From assembly GCA_009599575.1 (NCBI GenBank), contig VWND01000073.1, positions 930,001-994,000 of the forward strand: a stretch of DNA of 64,000 nucleotides, given 5' to 3'. Of this stretch, positions 1 to 9,470 are shown piece after piece. The number at the start of each line of letters is the position of its first letter. The stretch's first letter is position 1. The translations under genes and the position numbers were made by a program. A model generated the notes under the pieces. That model saw only the letters and a program-made list of their open reading frames with translations. It was not told the DNA's origin and ran no database searches. The DNA comes from Blumeriella jaapii. Taxonomy: Eukaryota; Ascomycota; Leotiomycetes; Helotiales; Drepanopezizaceae.

Positions 1-483
1 ATTTGAAAATATATGCGAAAAAGTTATTTTTATTTTTAAATACGATTTTCGAATAAAAAAGTATAAAATAAATGGTAATTACATTGCTTTGGACGAGTTT
101 TTGGCCGTTGCGGATAAGAAATTACGCAATATCCGAGCTGATGGCTTTTGTTCGTCGCATAAGCTATTTTTCTTTTGCTATAGCTTTTGCTAATCAGAAC
201 TCTAGGCGTACTTTCGGTATTTTTAAGGTTTTATAACGTTTTATCTTTTTAGCTCTTTCTGCTCGCATAGCTTTTCCTTTTTTTAACAAAAATTTTTACG
301 AACGTATAGCTGCTATTTTTGCTATTTTCGGTTTTTTCCGTTTGGCTGCGCGTTTTTTTAGCGCTTATTATAACTGCGGCAAGCCCGGCCATTTCGCAGA
401 CGTTTGCTCCGACGCCAAGCTTAGTCGCAAAATCGCCGAAATAATTATCGACGAAAAACAAAACGATTTATTAAAAAACTTTT
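1..483 (+). pseudogene. A1 gag C-terminal region with zinc knuckle
   Basis: Gag binds genomic RNA in the virus-like particle. Around 364-420 the frame reads AYYNCGKPGHFADVC, a CX2CX4HX4C zinc knuckle whose first Cys is Tyr. The frame then runs to a stop at 481-483. A second stretch at about 60-170 in another frame reads ALDEFLAVADKKLRNIRADG. A2 has the same region at 15060-15480 on the minus strand, with the same Cys-to-Tyr change. Stops and shifts separate the two stretches, so no protein is made. Confidence 0.8.
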
Positions 484-559
484 AAATCGTGGCAAAAATT
501 TTTATTATAGCAAAAGATTCGATTTATAAAAGAATTTGAAATTTAATCAGCGTTTTTTA

Positions 560-1480
560 ATAAAAGAACGACAGTTTTTAATTTTTATAAAACTAATACG
601 CAATAAATCATATATTAAAACATTTACATATATCGATAACGGAGCTAATATTTTCGATGCGATTAAAATTTTTTTGGCGTATTAACTTTTTTAACGTTTC
701 GAAATAAGTTTTATTCGGCTGCATAAGCTTATTATATTCACCGGCTATAATAGCGAGCCGGGGAAATTTATTTTTTCTGTTTTTTTTTTTTTTTTACGAT
801 TAACCGACGTCGTATAAATTTTTCTTTTCTAATTACAAACTTAGGCTTTATCGACGTTTTTATTAATCGTAAATTTTTATAATACTACGATTTAAAGCAA
901 GCGTATAGCTAAAAAAAAAACAAAATAAAATAGCTATTCGATATACTTATTATTTTTTATTTTAATAAGCAGTTGTTCGTCGATTTTAATCAGCGAACAA
1001 AGCTTAAAATGCTTAATCGCATATATTAAAAAAATACAGATAAACGAAACAACGCAATAAAAGTTTTATATATTTCTGCCAGCATTTTTACAACGATTAA
1101 AAAGGCTTATTTAGGCTTTGAAACTGGTAGGCCTTTTATATTTATACGAAATTTCAAAAGCAATTTGCACAAAATGGAAAAGTTTCTTATTGGCAGCCCT
1201 GAACCGATCAAGCCGGTTTTTTTAACCGGGCCAGTTGCTATTTTTTTTATTTCCAATTGTAATATTAGCTGTATTTTCGCTTTTGTATTTAACGCTTTGT
1301 AAATACGTTACGAAAAGCGAATGCGGGCCGCAAAAAAAAAAGAATTATTATTATTCAACAATTATACGTTTATTGCTTTTGTATATAATATAAACAGAAA
1401 ACGTTTCCGCCGTGCGAAAATCGCCGAGTTTAAAAAAGTTATATAACTCGCGGCAATAAAAAGCATTTCCGTTCCCGACG
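560..1480 (+). pseudogene. A1 retropepsin and linker to RT
   Basis: Near 622-670 the frame reads TYIDNGANIFDAI, which fits the retropepsin active site D-S-G-A with Ser changed to Asn (AGC to AAC). The rest of the protease is split by stops. The linker at about 1200-1440 (EPIKPVFLTGP-like) matches a minus-strand segment of A2 at 14048-14329, so it is part of the family polyprotein. The assignment rests on the active-site motif and on its place between gag and RT. Confidence 0.6.
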
Positions 1481-1689
1481 CTTTGCAAACCAAATATAAC
1501 GATAACGTGGTTTTTGTAAAAAAGCTTTTTTCAGTTTAATATTCGGAATTCGAAAAACTATTTTACAAATAAAAAAACGATAAGCTCGCTTTTCGCCGCT
1601 CCGGTGTAAATTATAAAATATATTTTGCCACGGAAAATACGTTTTTTATAAAACTATTTAAATGTTTTACGAATAAACAGCTTATAAAA

Positions 1690-2460
1690 ATCAAAAGTTA
1701 TATCTTCGATAATTTGCATAAAAGTTTTATTAAATCTTTTAATATTTTTTTCGCCGCTCCGATTTTATTTATTAAAAAGTTAAACGGCTTTATGCGTTTT
1801 TATATCGATTACCGTAAGCTTAACGATTTTACGAAAAAAGATTTTTACTTTTTGCTTTTGATTAACGAAATGCTAGCGCGAATTATTAAAACTAAAGTAT
1901 TTACGAAAATTAATATTTAATAAGCTTTTAATCGAATCCGGATATCCGAAAAATTTAAAAAACTGATTAATTTTCGTATTCGATACGGCATATACAAGTA
2001 TAAAATCCTTTCGTTCGGTTTTACTAATAAACCCGCTATATTTCAACGTTTTATTAATAATATTTTTATAAAATATTTAAATAATTTTTATTCGGCGTAT
2101 TTTAACGATATTTTTATTTATTTCGCGAATAATTTAAAATATAAAGTTTACGTTAAGAAAATCTTATCGATTTTGAAAAAGCACGGCTTAAAAGCTAATA
2201 TTAAAAAATGCGAATTTAATATTACGAAAACTAAATTTTTAAATTTCGTTATTAATATTTAAAATATTAAAATAAACCCGGAAAAATCGCTATTATTAAA
2301 AACTGGTAATATATAGCGAATATGCGAGGCGTGCAGAGCTTTTTAGGTTTTTACAATTTTTACAAACGCTTTATAGCCGGCTATAGCCGTATTTGCCGCT
2401 TTTTCACTGCTTTTATAAGCAAAAACGTTTTTTTCGTATTCGAAAAAAAGCAGAAAAACG
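1690..2460 (+). pseudogene. A1 reverse transcriptase
   Basis: The RT domain copies element RNA into cDNA. Visible motifs in order: FYIDYRKLNDF (about 1798-1830), the catalytic-Asp block KVFTKINI (about 1893-1918, Asp now Asn), SFGFTNKPAIFQRFINNIF (about 2012-2068), the active-site box Y-F-N-D at 2098-2109 in place of YxDD, and the connection motif FLGFYNFYKRF (about 2340-2380). Several stops interrupt it. The first Asp of the active-site box is lost by G to A. Confidence 0.85.
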
Positions 2461-2900
2461 TATAAAAAACATTGCGCAAAGCTTTGTTAAATGCTTTTAT
2501 TCTGTGCTATTACGACTTTTATAAGCAAACGCGTCTGGAAACCGACTTTTTTAATAAAATAATAACTGGCGTATTATCGCAATTGCAAAAAGATAATTTT
2601 TATTATTCGGTCGGTTTTTTTTTTAAAATTATAATCGACGCCGAGCTTAATTATTCGATTTACGACAAAAAGCTTTTCGTTATTTTTCGCTTTTTTAAAA
2701 ATTATAAGCCGGAGCTGTTAAGCGCTTAAAAAAACGTATATATATACATCGATTATCGCGTTTTAAAATATTTTATAATAATTAAAGATTTTTCGGCCCG
2801 ATAAATCCGATAGGCCGAGTTTTTCGCCGATTTTTATTTTATAATTATATATCGGTCGGAAATTACTAATACGCTCGCTGATACTTTTTTTCGCAAAAAC
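2460..2900 (+). pseudogene. A1 RNase H
   Basis: The segment follows RT directly. An open stretch at 2472-2729 reads RLETDFFNKIITGVLSQL and later DAELNYSIYDKKLF, typical of the gypsy RT-associated RNase H (DASD...GVLSQ, LNYSIYDKELLAI). A further part at about 2735-2895 reads YIDYRVLKYF and TNTLADTFFR, matching the D-H-x-x-L and N-x-x-A-D-x-L-S-R blocks. The catalytic Asp in the LETDFFN block is still Asp, but the frame is interrupted. Confidence 0.8.
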
Positions 2901-2969
2901 CAAAATATTTTTTTATTAAAAGCACGATAGCGAGCAGCTCGAAAGCAGCAAATATTTTCCGACGATAAA

Positions 2970-4330
2970 TTGGATTTTCAGATTTTAAAAAAAATAGCTG
3001 TTAAAAACATAACCACGCTAGCGCCTATAAAAATAGCTTCCGATAAATACGATAACGACGGCATTTCCTTCGAAAAAGACAGCGAAAGCGAAAAAAATAA
3101 AATATTTATAAAAAAACCCGCAGATTTAATTTTCGTAATCGCATACGATATATATAATTATATAATTATAAACGATTTGCTGCAAATTAATAAAAACTTT
3201 TTTTTTTTCGAAGCGCAACGAATGCAAATTCGTAATTATAACTTTGATTATTAATTACGATAAAACAAATTGTTTTTCCAAAGCAGATTAATAATGCTTT
3301 TGGAATTTTCCGAACTGCGAATTTTTTTGATCCGATATATTTACGAACAGCTTTGCGTAATATACGCTGAAATAGAAAAAATAAAGCTTTTGGTCGGTCG
3401 CAAATATTATTAAAAGATTATAAAAGCAAATATATAATAATACGTTTCGAATTGTCGTTGCATACGAATAAAAGCTAGGCGCGACAAAACCTCGGGCTTT
3501 TTAAAACCTTTGTTTATACTTAACAAGTTTTATTAATATTTAACGATAAACTTTACGAAGTTTTTATTAAACGAAAATAGTTACGATTTCGCTTTCGTAA
3601 TAATAAATCGCTTGTTTAAAAAGCTTTTGTTAGTTTTTTGCTATAAGATTATTACAGCGAAAAGATTGGCAGCTTTGTTTTTGATTTATTGGATACGTTA
3701 TTTCGATATGCCGGATTTAATTGTTTCGGACCGAAAAGCTTAATTTGTTTCGGTTTTTTAGCAAAAACTCTGCCGTATATTAAAAATCAAAATCAAATTG
3801 ATTATTGCGTATAATTTTAATATCGATAGGCAGATCGAAATAATAAATTAATATATTAAGCAACGTTTCCGCTTTTTTTGTTTTTATTACTAAAATAATT
3901 AAAAACGCTTTTTATTTTTAATAAATATTATATAACTGATTTTGCCGCACGAGTTTTTCGGCAACGTTTTTTTTTTCTAAGTTTTAAATAAATACGAAAC
4001 TCGTATATTCTGAAATATAAACAATCTTCGTTTTTTTCGCTCGGCTATCGAAAAGCTTAACCGCGACGAAGTTTTGCATCTGGCCTTTCGAACTAAAAAA
4101 GTTGTAAAATACGCGCAATCGTTTATTATATAATAATAAGCCAAAATAAAACGCTTCGTTAATTTGCATAAACGATTAATAAATTAGAATATAAGCGACG
4201 AAATATTGGTAAATATTAAAAATTAAAAGCTCGACCGACCTTTTCGGAAGCTTTTAAACAAATGGTACGGCCCAGTTAAAATCGTCGAAAAAATAGAAAA
4301 AAATTAAAAGTTTGATTTTTTCGCAGACTG
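2970..4330 (+). pseudogene. A1 integrase
   Basis: Integrase inserts cDNA into the host chromosome. The zinc-binding region lies at about 3280-3480 (HTNK...CRC-like). The D,D,E core shows PDLIVSDRKA at about 3710-3739 and NFNIDRQIEIIN at about 3808-3850, degraded forms of SDRG and NP-x-TDGQTE-x-xN. The 2970-3254 stretch is a linker upstream. The C-terminal part (about 4190-4300) precedes the chromodomain. Stops and replaced Gly residues make it non-functional. A2 has the reverse copy at 11543-12500 and 5030-5112. Confidence 0.8.
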
Positions 4331-4389
4331 ATTAATTCATTTAATTTTTTATTTATATTCGCTCCGAAAGCATATTAGCAACCTTTTAT

Positions 4390-4640
4390 TTGGCCAACGC
4401 CGTTCCGAACCAGCTTTTATTTAATTATTTTCTAAGCAAACGGAATAAAAAATCGAAAAAATAATAGATTCGAGGTTATATAAAAAAATATTGCAATATT
4501 AAATCAATTGAAAAAGCGCTAATAAAAATTTCGAATAGTATTTTTGTTTTGACGCTATAACGGCCTTTTATATTTTTTAAGCATTCCACCGATTATATCC
4601 TACCGCTAAAGGTTTTTCACGAGCGCTTTTCGCATAGCTG
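4390..4640 (+). pseudogene. A1 chromodomain-like integrase tail
   Basis: The frame reads KIEKIIDSRLYKKILQY, then a degraded K-W-K-G block, then YYFCFDAITAFYIF and AFHRLYPTAKGF. This follows the order of a chromovirus chromodomain (E-x-E-x-I-L-D-S-R ... Y-x-V-K-W-K-G ... F-H-x-x-Y-P). In chromoviruses this tail reads histone marks such as H3K9 methylation and directs insertion into heterochromatin. Trp codons are stops here. The location right after integrase supports the call. Confidence 0.75.
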
Positions 4641-4718
4641 CAAACTTATAACAAAGGCAGAATTATATTAAATTAAAAAACGATAAACTTATAACTGCAA
4701 CTGCGAAAACGCAGTTTT

Positions 4719-4735
4719 TCGGAAAAGGGGAATAA
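4719..4735 (+). promoter_or_regulatory. A1 polypurine tract
   Basis: A purine run containing ggaaaaggggaataa directly precedes the 3' LTR. It is the expected primer site for plus-strand cDNA. B1 (acgggggggtag) and D (complement of ctacccccccctttta) have G-rich tracts at the same place. Confidence 0.8.
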
Positions 4736-5029
4736 TATTACGATTCTGGCTGCTAATCTAATAATATGGCTGCCAGTGGTATAGCTGCCAATGGTATGAT
4801 TGCCAATGATATAGTTGCCAATGGTATAAATGCTGGTGGTGTTGAATTAAGATTTGGGCACGGACCATCTCGGCCATTAGGCCTCGCGCTAAATCACGTG
4901 ACCCATAAGCGCAACCCACTGTACATAAAGTTCGCGACCCCGAGCATTCTAGCTCGGTGTTTTTTTTTCAATTTACATGCGTACCTTTTGGTCCATATCA
5001 TCCCGATCATCCTCAAGCTAGCTGTAACA
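4736..5029 (+). repeat. A1 3' LTR (294 bp)
   Basis: The LTR starts TATTACGATTC (from TGTTACGATTC) and ends GCTGTAACA, giving inverted TGTTAC/GTAACA ends. It aligns with the A2 5' LTR (16630-16863). It is 60 bp longer because of about four 15-bp units of the gctgccaatggtata type at 4766-4826. Positions 4840-4960 are GC-richer and little mutated, with a tcacgtgac palindrome near 4895 and a TATA-like tacataaag at 4922-4930. The open frame across it is accidental. Confidence 0.9.
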
Positions 5030-5112
5030 GATTGTTTATATTTCAAAATATACGAGCTTCGTATTTATTTAAGATTTGAAAAAAAAAAACGTTGCCGAAA
5101 AATTCGTACGGC
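5030..5112 (-). pseudogene. A2 integrase fragment between A1 and B1
   Basis: These 83 bases match the reverse complement of A1 at about 3945-4027, with transitions only. They continue at 11543 once the 6.4-kb B1 insert and one copy of its acggc duplication are removed. This joins A2 across B1 and shows that A1 entered the integrase region of A2. The rest of A2 (integrase C-terminus, chromodomain, 3' LTR) must lie left of the window. Confidence 0.9.
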
Positions 5113-5377
5113 TGTGACGATTCACTCTGTTGCCACCTCTCGTGTCATTCCAGCAACTACGTATAGCTGCAAACTCTCTGGTCTTCTGATGGGTCTTCTA
5201 TCAATTATAGAGATTATTATATATATAAGGCTTTTTTCCTTTAGCAACCTTTGCTTTTTGCAGTTGTTGATTTTAAATAAATATTTTTGTTATAAAATTA
5301 AAAGCTCGTTTTATATTATATAAATACGGCGACCAGCTGATTGATTTCTTAGCTTTTCGATTAATTAAATCGTTATA
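5113..5377 (+). repeat. B1 5' LTR (265 bp)
   Basis: It starts TGTGACGATTCACTC and ends CGTTATA (CGTTACA in the 3' copy). A TATA-like tatatataagg lies at 5219-5229. About 32 bp downstream is cagttgttgatt (5261-5272), a likely transcript start. The first half keeps its C residues; the second half is heavily C-to-T converted, the reverse of the 3' LTR. Confidence 0.93.
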
Positions 5378-5390
5378 TTATTAATAACTT
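5378..5390 (+). promoter_or_regulatory. B1 candidate self-priming primer-binding site
   Basis: No TGG that would match a tRNA 3' CCA end follows the LTR. Two bases after the LTR is attaataact (5380-5389). In the less mutated B2 it is attaacaact, complementary over 10 bases (one G-U pair) to agttgttgat in the LTR (5262-5271), just downstream of the TATA-like box. This is the arrangement of self-priming Tf1/sushi elements. The function is inferred. Confidence 0.55.
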
Positions 5391-6960
5391 TTTTTTTACG
5401 CTAGCGACGGCGTAAATTATTTTTTTTTTCGAATTTTTTACGAATTACACCAAGATGATCGACCGGTCGTAAAAAGGCTTATTTTCGCATTTCGCGAAAA
5501 ATGGCTTTTGTTTAACGATTTTTTTTTTAACAAAGCTTTTCAGCTTTTGCTATTATATTTTAACTTTTCTTTTTTTTTTAATTAGCGAAAAAACAGCCTT
5601 TCTTAAAAGCTTTTTTTTCTGAAAAACAGTTATTTTTCCGAGGAAAAAAAAACAAAAGAAAAAGCAGAGCGCTAATTATTTCGCCTGCCATTTTTTTGCA
5701 ATTTAGCGTTAAAAGCGTTTAATTGAAACTTTTGCAAAATCAATTAAAAAAAGCGCAAAAGCGTAAACGATAATTCTTGGAAATTATACGACTGCGACAA
5801 ATCTTTTAATCAAAGCGTTTGGTAGAATTTATCGAACGTGCTTTTATCAATCGCGAATTTGCTGCTTTTTTCTTTTTTCGCAACGTTTTATTTTAATTAA
5901 TAAACGTTGCAAATTAACTTTTACGCTTTTCGCGAACTTTTTTTAGATTTTTTTATAACGGCCAAGATTTTAGCGCGCTTTTTAAACGTTATGGTTTTTA
6001 TTTATTTGCTAACTTTCGATTAGCTCGTATAAAACGCGTTTCGAATTTTAAATTTAAATTAAATAATAGTAAAAATTACAAAGCACGCTATTAAAAAATT
6101 AAAATTTTCGATAATTTCGAATTTTACTACGATTATTTCGCTGGCGATCGATTTCGTAAAAATTATATATTCGATCAAACCGAAAACGTAGCAAAAGAGT
6201 TTCTGACCCCGCGTATTTTAAACCGTTCCGATTTTACGCTTTCCGAAAAATTAATAAAAAAAATCGCCGATTTCCTGGCCGATTTTTTCGACGTTCAAAA
6301 AGCCGAAAACGAATTTAAAATGCTTGCAATAAATACGCACGACGATTTTTAGCGGTTTTATTTGCGATTTTCCATTTTCGCAGCGAACGCTTAAATACGA
6401 ATTAATAAACAGCTTCGAAACGCCTTTCGTAATAAAATATTAAAACGCTTACGAAAAAAGCTGTATTTAAAATAAGCGCGTACAACGATTTTTAAAAATT
6501 GGCTTACCGCCGTCCGTCAAGAAAAACAAAATCAATTGGCTAAACGAATTTTATACGCGAATCGCTTTTTTAAATCTATTATTTATTAAAATAGTAAATT
6601 CTTAACCAAAGCGTATTACGAATTAAATCGTACGTACGAAAATCGTTTAAATACTTTATAAGCTTTTTTTTAGCTTTTTGCTGTTTTTTCTTTTCTTCTA
6701 CGCTAAAACGCCCCTTTTAGCGTTTTTTTTTTTCGATCGGACCAACGATAACGCTCGTTTTTTATTTTATATTAAAAAATTTAAAAAGGCCAATTTGCAC
6801 GATTTTTCACGGGCCGATCTTCGGTTCCACCCAAAAGCTTTTCTAAGCTAATAAATGTAAACGAAATCGAACCGGCCGAAAATTCGCTTTTTAATAATAA
6901 TAGTAAAAACGAAAACCTTTTTTTAAACGATTTTTAAAACGTATACGAAAAAGTCGAAGG
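5391..6960 (+). pseudogene. B1 leader and gag
   Basis: The first 600 bases are leader without clear coding. From about 6030 gag-like protein appears. The clearest stretch (6197-6355) reads FLTPRILNRSDFTLSEKL and then DFFDVQKAENEFKML, the helical capsid part of a Ty3/gypsy gag. More follows to about 6660. A Lys- and Phe-rich stretch at 6740-6850 is where a zinc knuckle would be, but its Cys residues cannot be seen. B2 carries the same region at 51450-52420 on the minus strand. Frames are interrupted. Confidence 0.65.
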
Positions 6961-7008
6961 TTTTTCCGTTAATCGAAAAAACGCCCAGGCCTAAGCAAAG
7001 CTTTTTTT

Positions 7009-7209
7009 TTGGGCGTATTGCGCGATATGCGTTATTTTAACGTTCGAAAGCTTTTTAATAGCGATTTATTAACAATTTCCGTTATATTTATTAAAAATAG
7101 CTTTTCGTACAAAATAAAAGCGCTCGCCGATTTTAAAGCGAACGGTTATGCGTTGATCGATTCGGCGCTGATTAAGTTTTTTTTTTTTTTTTTAAAACTT
7201 TTAATTTAA
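7009..7209 (+). pseudogene. B1 retropepsin
   Basis: An open stretch reads MRYFNVRKLFNSDLLTISV and then ALADFKANGYALIDSAL. The last part fits the aspartic protease site A-x-x-D-S-G-A-N-G-Y with Ser-Gly changed to Phe-Lys by transitions. B2 has the same change (ALADFKANDYTLID). The protease would have processed the polyprotein. Position between gag and RT agrees. Confidence 0.7.
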
Positions 7210-7682
7210 TTTTTTTCGGCTTTTTTTTTTGTAAAAAGGTATAATAAAACTTATGGCTATTTAATTACATATTTTACGCTTTTTAATTTTATTATTAATA
7301 ATCGAATACAATCGTTTACTTTTTTTTTGATTATTAACCTCGGAAATTATAGTGTGATTTTAAGAAAAGCTTGGTTGGCCGAACATTAAATTCTATTAGA
7401 CTGTAATAAACGTAAGTTTTATTGGCCGAAGTTTTATTTTTTTACAGCCTTTTACGCTCGTTGTATTAAAGTTTTTTATTTGCATTTCCGAAAGATTTAA
7501 TTTCGTTATTAAAACGACGCTGTAAAACGTGATAAAAATTTTAATTAATTGTGGCAGATTTACGACGCTATGCGAAGCGCGAAAAGGTCGAATTTTATTC
7601 GCGGTGTTAATTTCGATGGCGACGCCAATGGGATAATATAAAAAATTACATTATTTTTTTAAATTAACGATTTTTTTTTAAT

Positions 7683-7684
<2 letters not shown>

Positions 7685-7715
<31 letters not shown>
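7685..7715. repeat. 31-base T homopolymer in B1
   Basis: An unbroken run of 31 T. The matching place in B2 (about 50690-50720, other strand) is a mixed pyrimidine tract with several C residues. The pure run probably arose here by C-to-T conversion, perhaps with slippage. Confidence 0.85.
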
Positions 7716-7959
7716 CGTTAAAAACAGCTTTTTCGTTTTACGAAAAACAGTTATATTAAAAACCGAAAAAAAACTTTTGCCGCGATGGCCTTCCAGTTTA
7801 ATATAATCGATAATTTAAATAAAAAATCTTCTTCTGAATTTTTTAAACGATCAGTTCGAAAACGAATTTCTTAACCTATTATTTATTTAATTTTTATTTG
7901 CTAGATTATTGCATACGCTTTTAAGCTGATTTTTAGAAAAGAAGCAGTTGAAATGTTTT

Positions 7960-8960
7960 TAATTTTTGTACGAGATCGACAGAATATTAAACGATTTTAC
8001 GTATAATATTTTTTTTAAAACTCAATTTTATAATCTTTTCGAACGTTTTAAAACTAATGAAATATCGATTTCGACTTTTTTAACCAGCTTAGCAGAGCTA
8101 ACTTCGAATAAATCTTTTTTCGAATTTTTTTTCTCGAAATATAAAAATTTCGAACACGTGTTTTCTAAGGCCGTTAGTAACGAGCTAGCTTTTTACCGGC
8201 CTTACGATTATAAAATCGAGCTTATTGTAAATAAGAAAAAGCTGAAATATACTTTTTTATATAAAATATCGATTTCAAAACTCGAAATTATTAAGATTTA
8301 TTTGTAAAATAATTTTAATAAAAGTTTTATCGAATCTTTTACCGCTTTTTTCGCTGTTCCAATGCTTTTCGCCAAAAAACCCGACGGTTTACTACGTTTT
8401 TGTATCGATTATCGAGCTTTTAATAATGTTATTCGTAAAAATCGTTATTTTTTTTTTTTTATCGATAAGATTTTTGCTCGTTTTTCGAAAGCGCGAATTT
8501 TTACGAAATTCGATATTCGTTAAGCTTTTTATAAAATTCGAATAGATTCCGCCAGTGAAAAACTGACGACGTTTCGTACGCGTTACGGCGTTTATAAATA
8601 TAAAATGCTATTTTTTGGCTTTACTAATGGATCCGTAATTTATCAACGCTATATAAACGACGTTTTTTTCGATTATTTAAACGATTTTTGTATTGCATAT
8701 TTAAATAATATTTTTATTTATTCGTTCGACTTTTTAAAATACGCTATATACGTTCGCAAAGTGTTTCAAAAGCTCGTTAACGCTAAATTACAGGCCGATA
8801 TTCGAAAGTTTGAATTTAACGTTATTCGGACCCGTTATTTAGGCTTTATTATTTCGATTAAAGGCTTAGAAGTAGATTTAAAAAAAGTTTTCGTGGTCGC
8901 TTATTAAAAGCCTTTTATTATTGTAAAAGGTGTATAAAGCTTTTTTGGTTTTTGTAATTT
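7960..8960 (+). pseudogene. B1 reverse transcriptase
   Basis: An N-terminal linker (7966-8307) reads VFSKAVSNELAFYRPYDYK, the conserved F-S-x-x-x-x-x-L-P-x-H-R-P-Y-D-H-x-I block. RT motifs follow: FAKKPDGLLRFCIDYRAFN (about 8367-8423), IFTKFDIR (about 8497-8520), FFGFTNGSVIYQRYINDV (from 8614), active-site box Y-L-N-N at 8698-8709, and RTRYLGFIISIKGLEVD (about 8830-8880). Both Asp of the active-site box are Asn. Two stops separate the pieces. Confidence 0.88.
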
Positions 8961-9470
8961 TTACCGACGTTTTATTCGAAATTACGATATAATTGCAAAG
9001 CTTTTGGTTTATTTAATTAAGACTAACGTTTTTTACAATTTTATTTTTAAATGTCAGAAGAATTTCGACTTTTTTATATTAGCTTTTACTATTGTATTAG
9101 TTTTATAATATTATAAGCAAAACTTTTTTTGCATATTAAAAATTAACGCTTTCGACGGCGTAGTAGCTTTTATGCTTTCGCAATTTTATGGCGACGATTG
9201 GCTTCCAGTCGTTTATTTAGCAAAATTATAGCTTTCGTAAAGTTAAACTACGTCGTATACGATAAAAAAATGCTCGCAATCGTAAGATTTCTAGGTAATT
9301 TTCGTATTAAATTAATTAGCTTAGTTTATTAAATTAAAATAATTATTAATCATAAAGCTTTAAAATATTTTATAACTTTTAAACTTTTAAACGCTCGATA
9401 AACACGCTAAGCCGAGCTTTTCGCCGATTATAACTTTTTTATTACGTACAAACCAGGTAAATATAATCTT
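8960..9470 (+). pseudogene. B1 RNase H
   Basis: The connection block FFGFCNFYRRFIRNYD (about 8940-8985) leads into RNase H. A stretch near 9145-9215 reads NAFDGVVAFMLSQF followed by DDWLPVVYLAK, the D-A-S-D-x-V-x-x-G-V-L-S-Q and P-V-x-Y-x-S-K blocks with the first Asp turned to Asn. The frame shifts afterwards. B2 has the same domain at 48960-49320. Confidence 0.8.

Larger units (their letters stand above)
1..5029 (+). mobile_element. Retrotransposon A1 (Ty3/gypsy chromovirus), 3' part
   Basis: Gag C-terminus, protease, RT, RNase H, integrase, chromodomain, polypurine tract and 3' LTR follow in the usual chromovirus order, all on the plus strand. The 5' LTR and most of gag lie left of the window. 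The element ends at 5029 in GCTGTAACA, the inverted complement of the LTR start TGTTAC (here TATTAC). Right after 5029 the sequence is a minus-strand integrase of the same family, matching the reverse complement of A1 at about 3930-4027, so A1 is inserted into A2. The right target duplication should be gattg (5030-5034); its partner is outside the window. All frames are broken by stops at former Gln and Trp codons. Confidence 0.9.

Noticed and set aside
4766..5323. Longest open frame in the window (185 codons)
   Set aside because: It runs through the A1 LTR, the A2 fragment and the B1 LTR. It is made open by U3 repeats and crosses three insertion borders.
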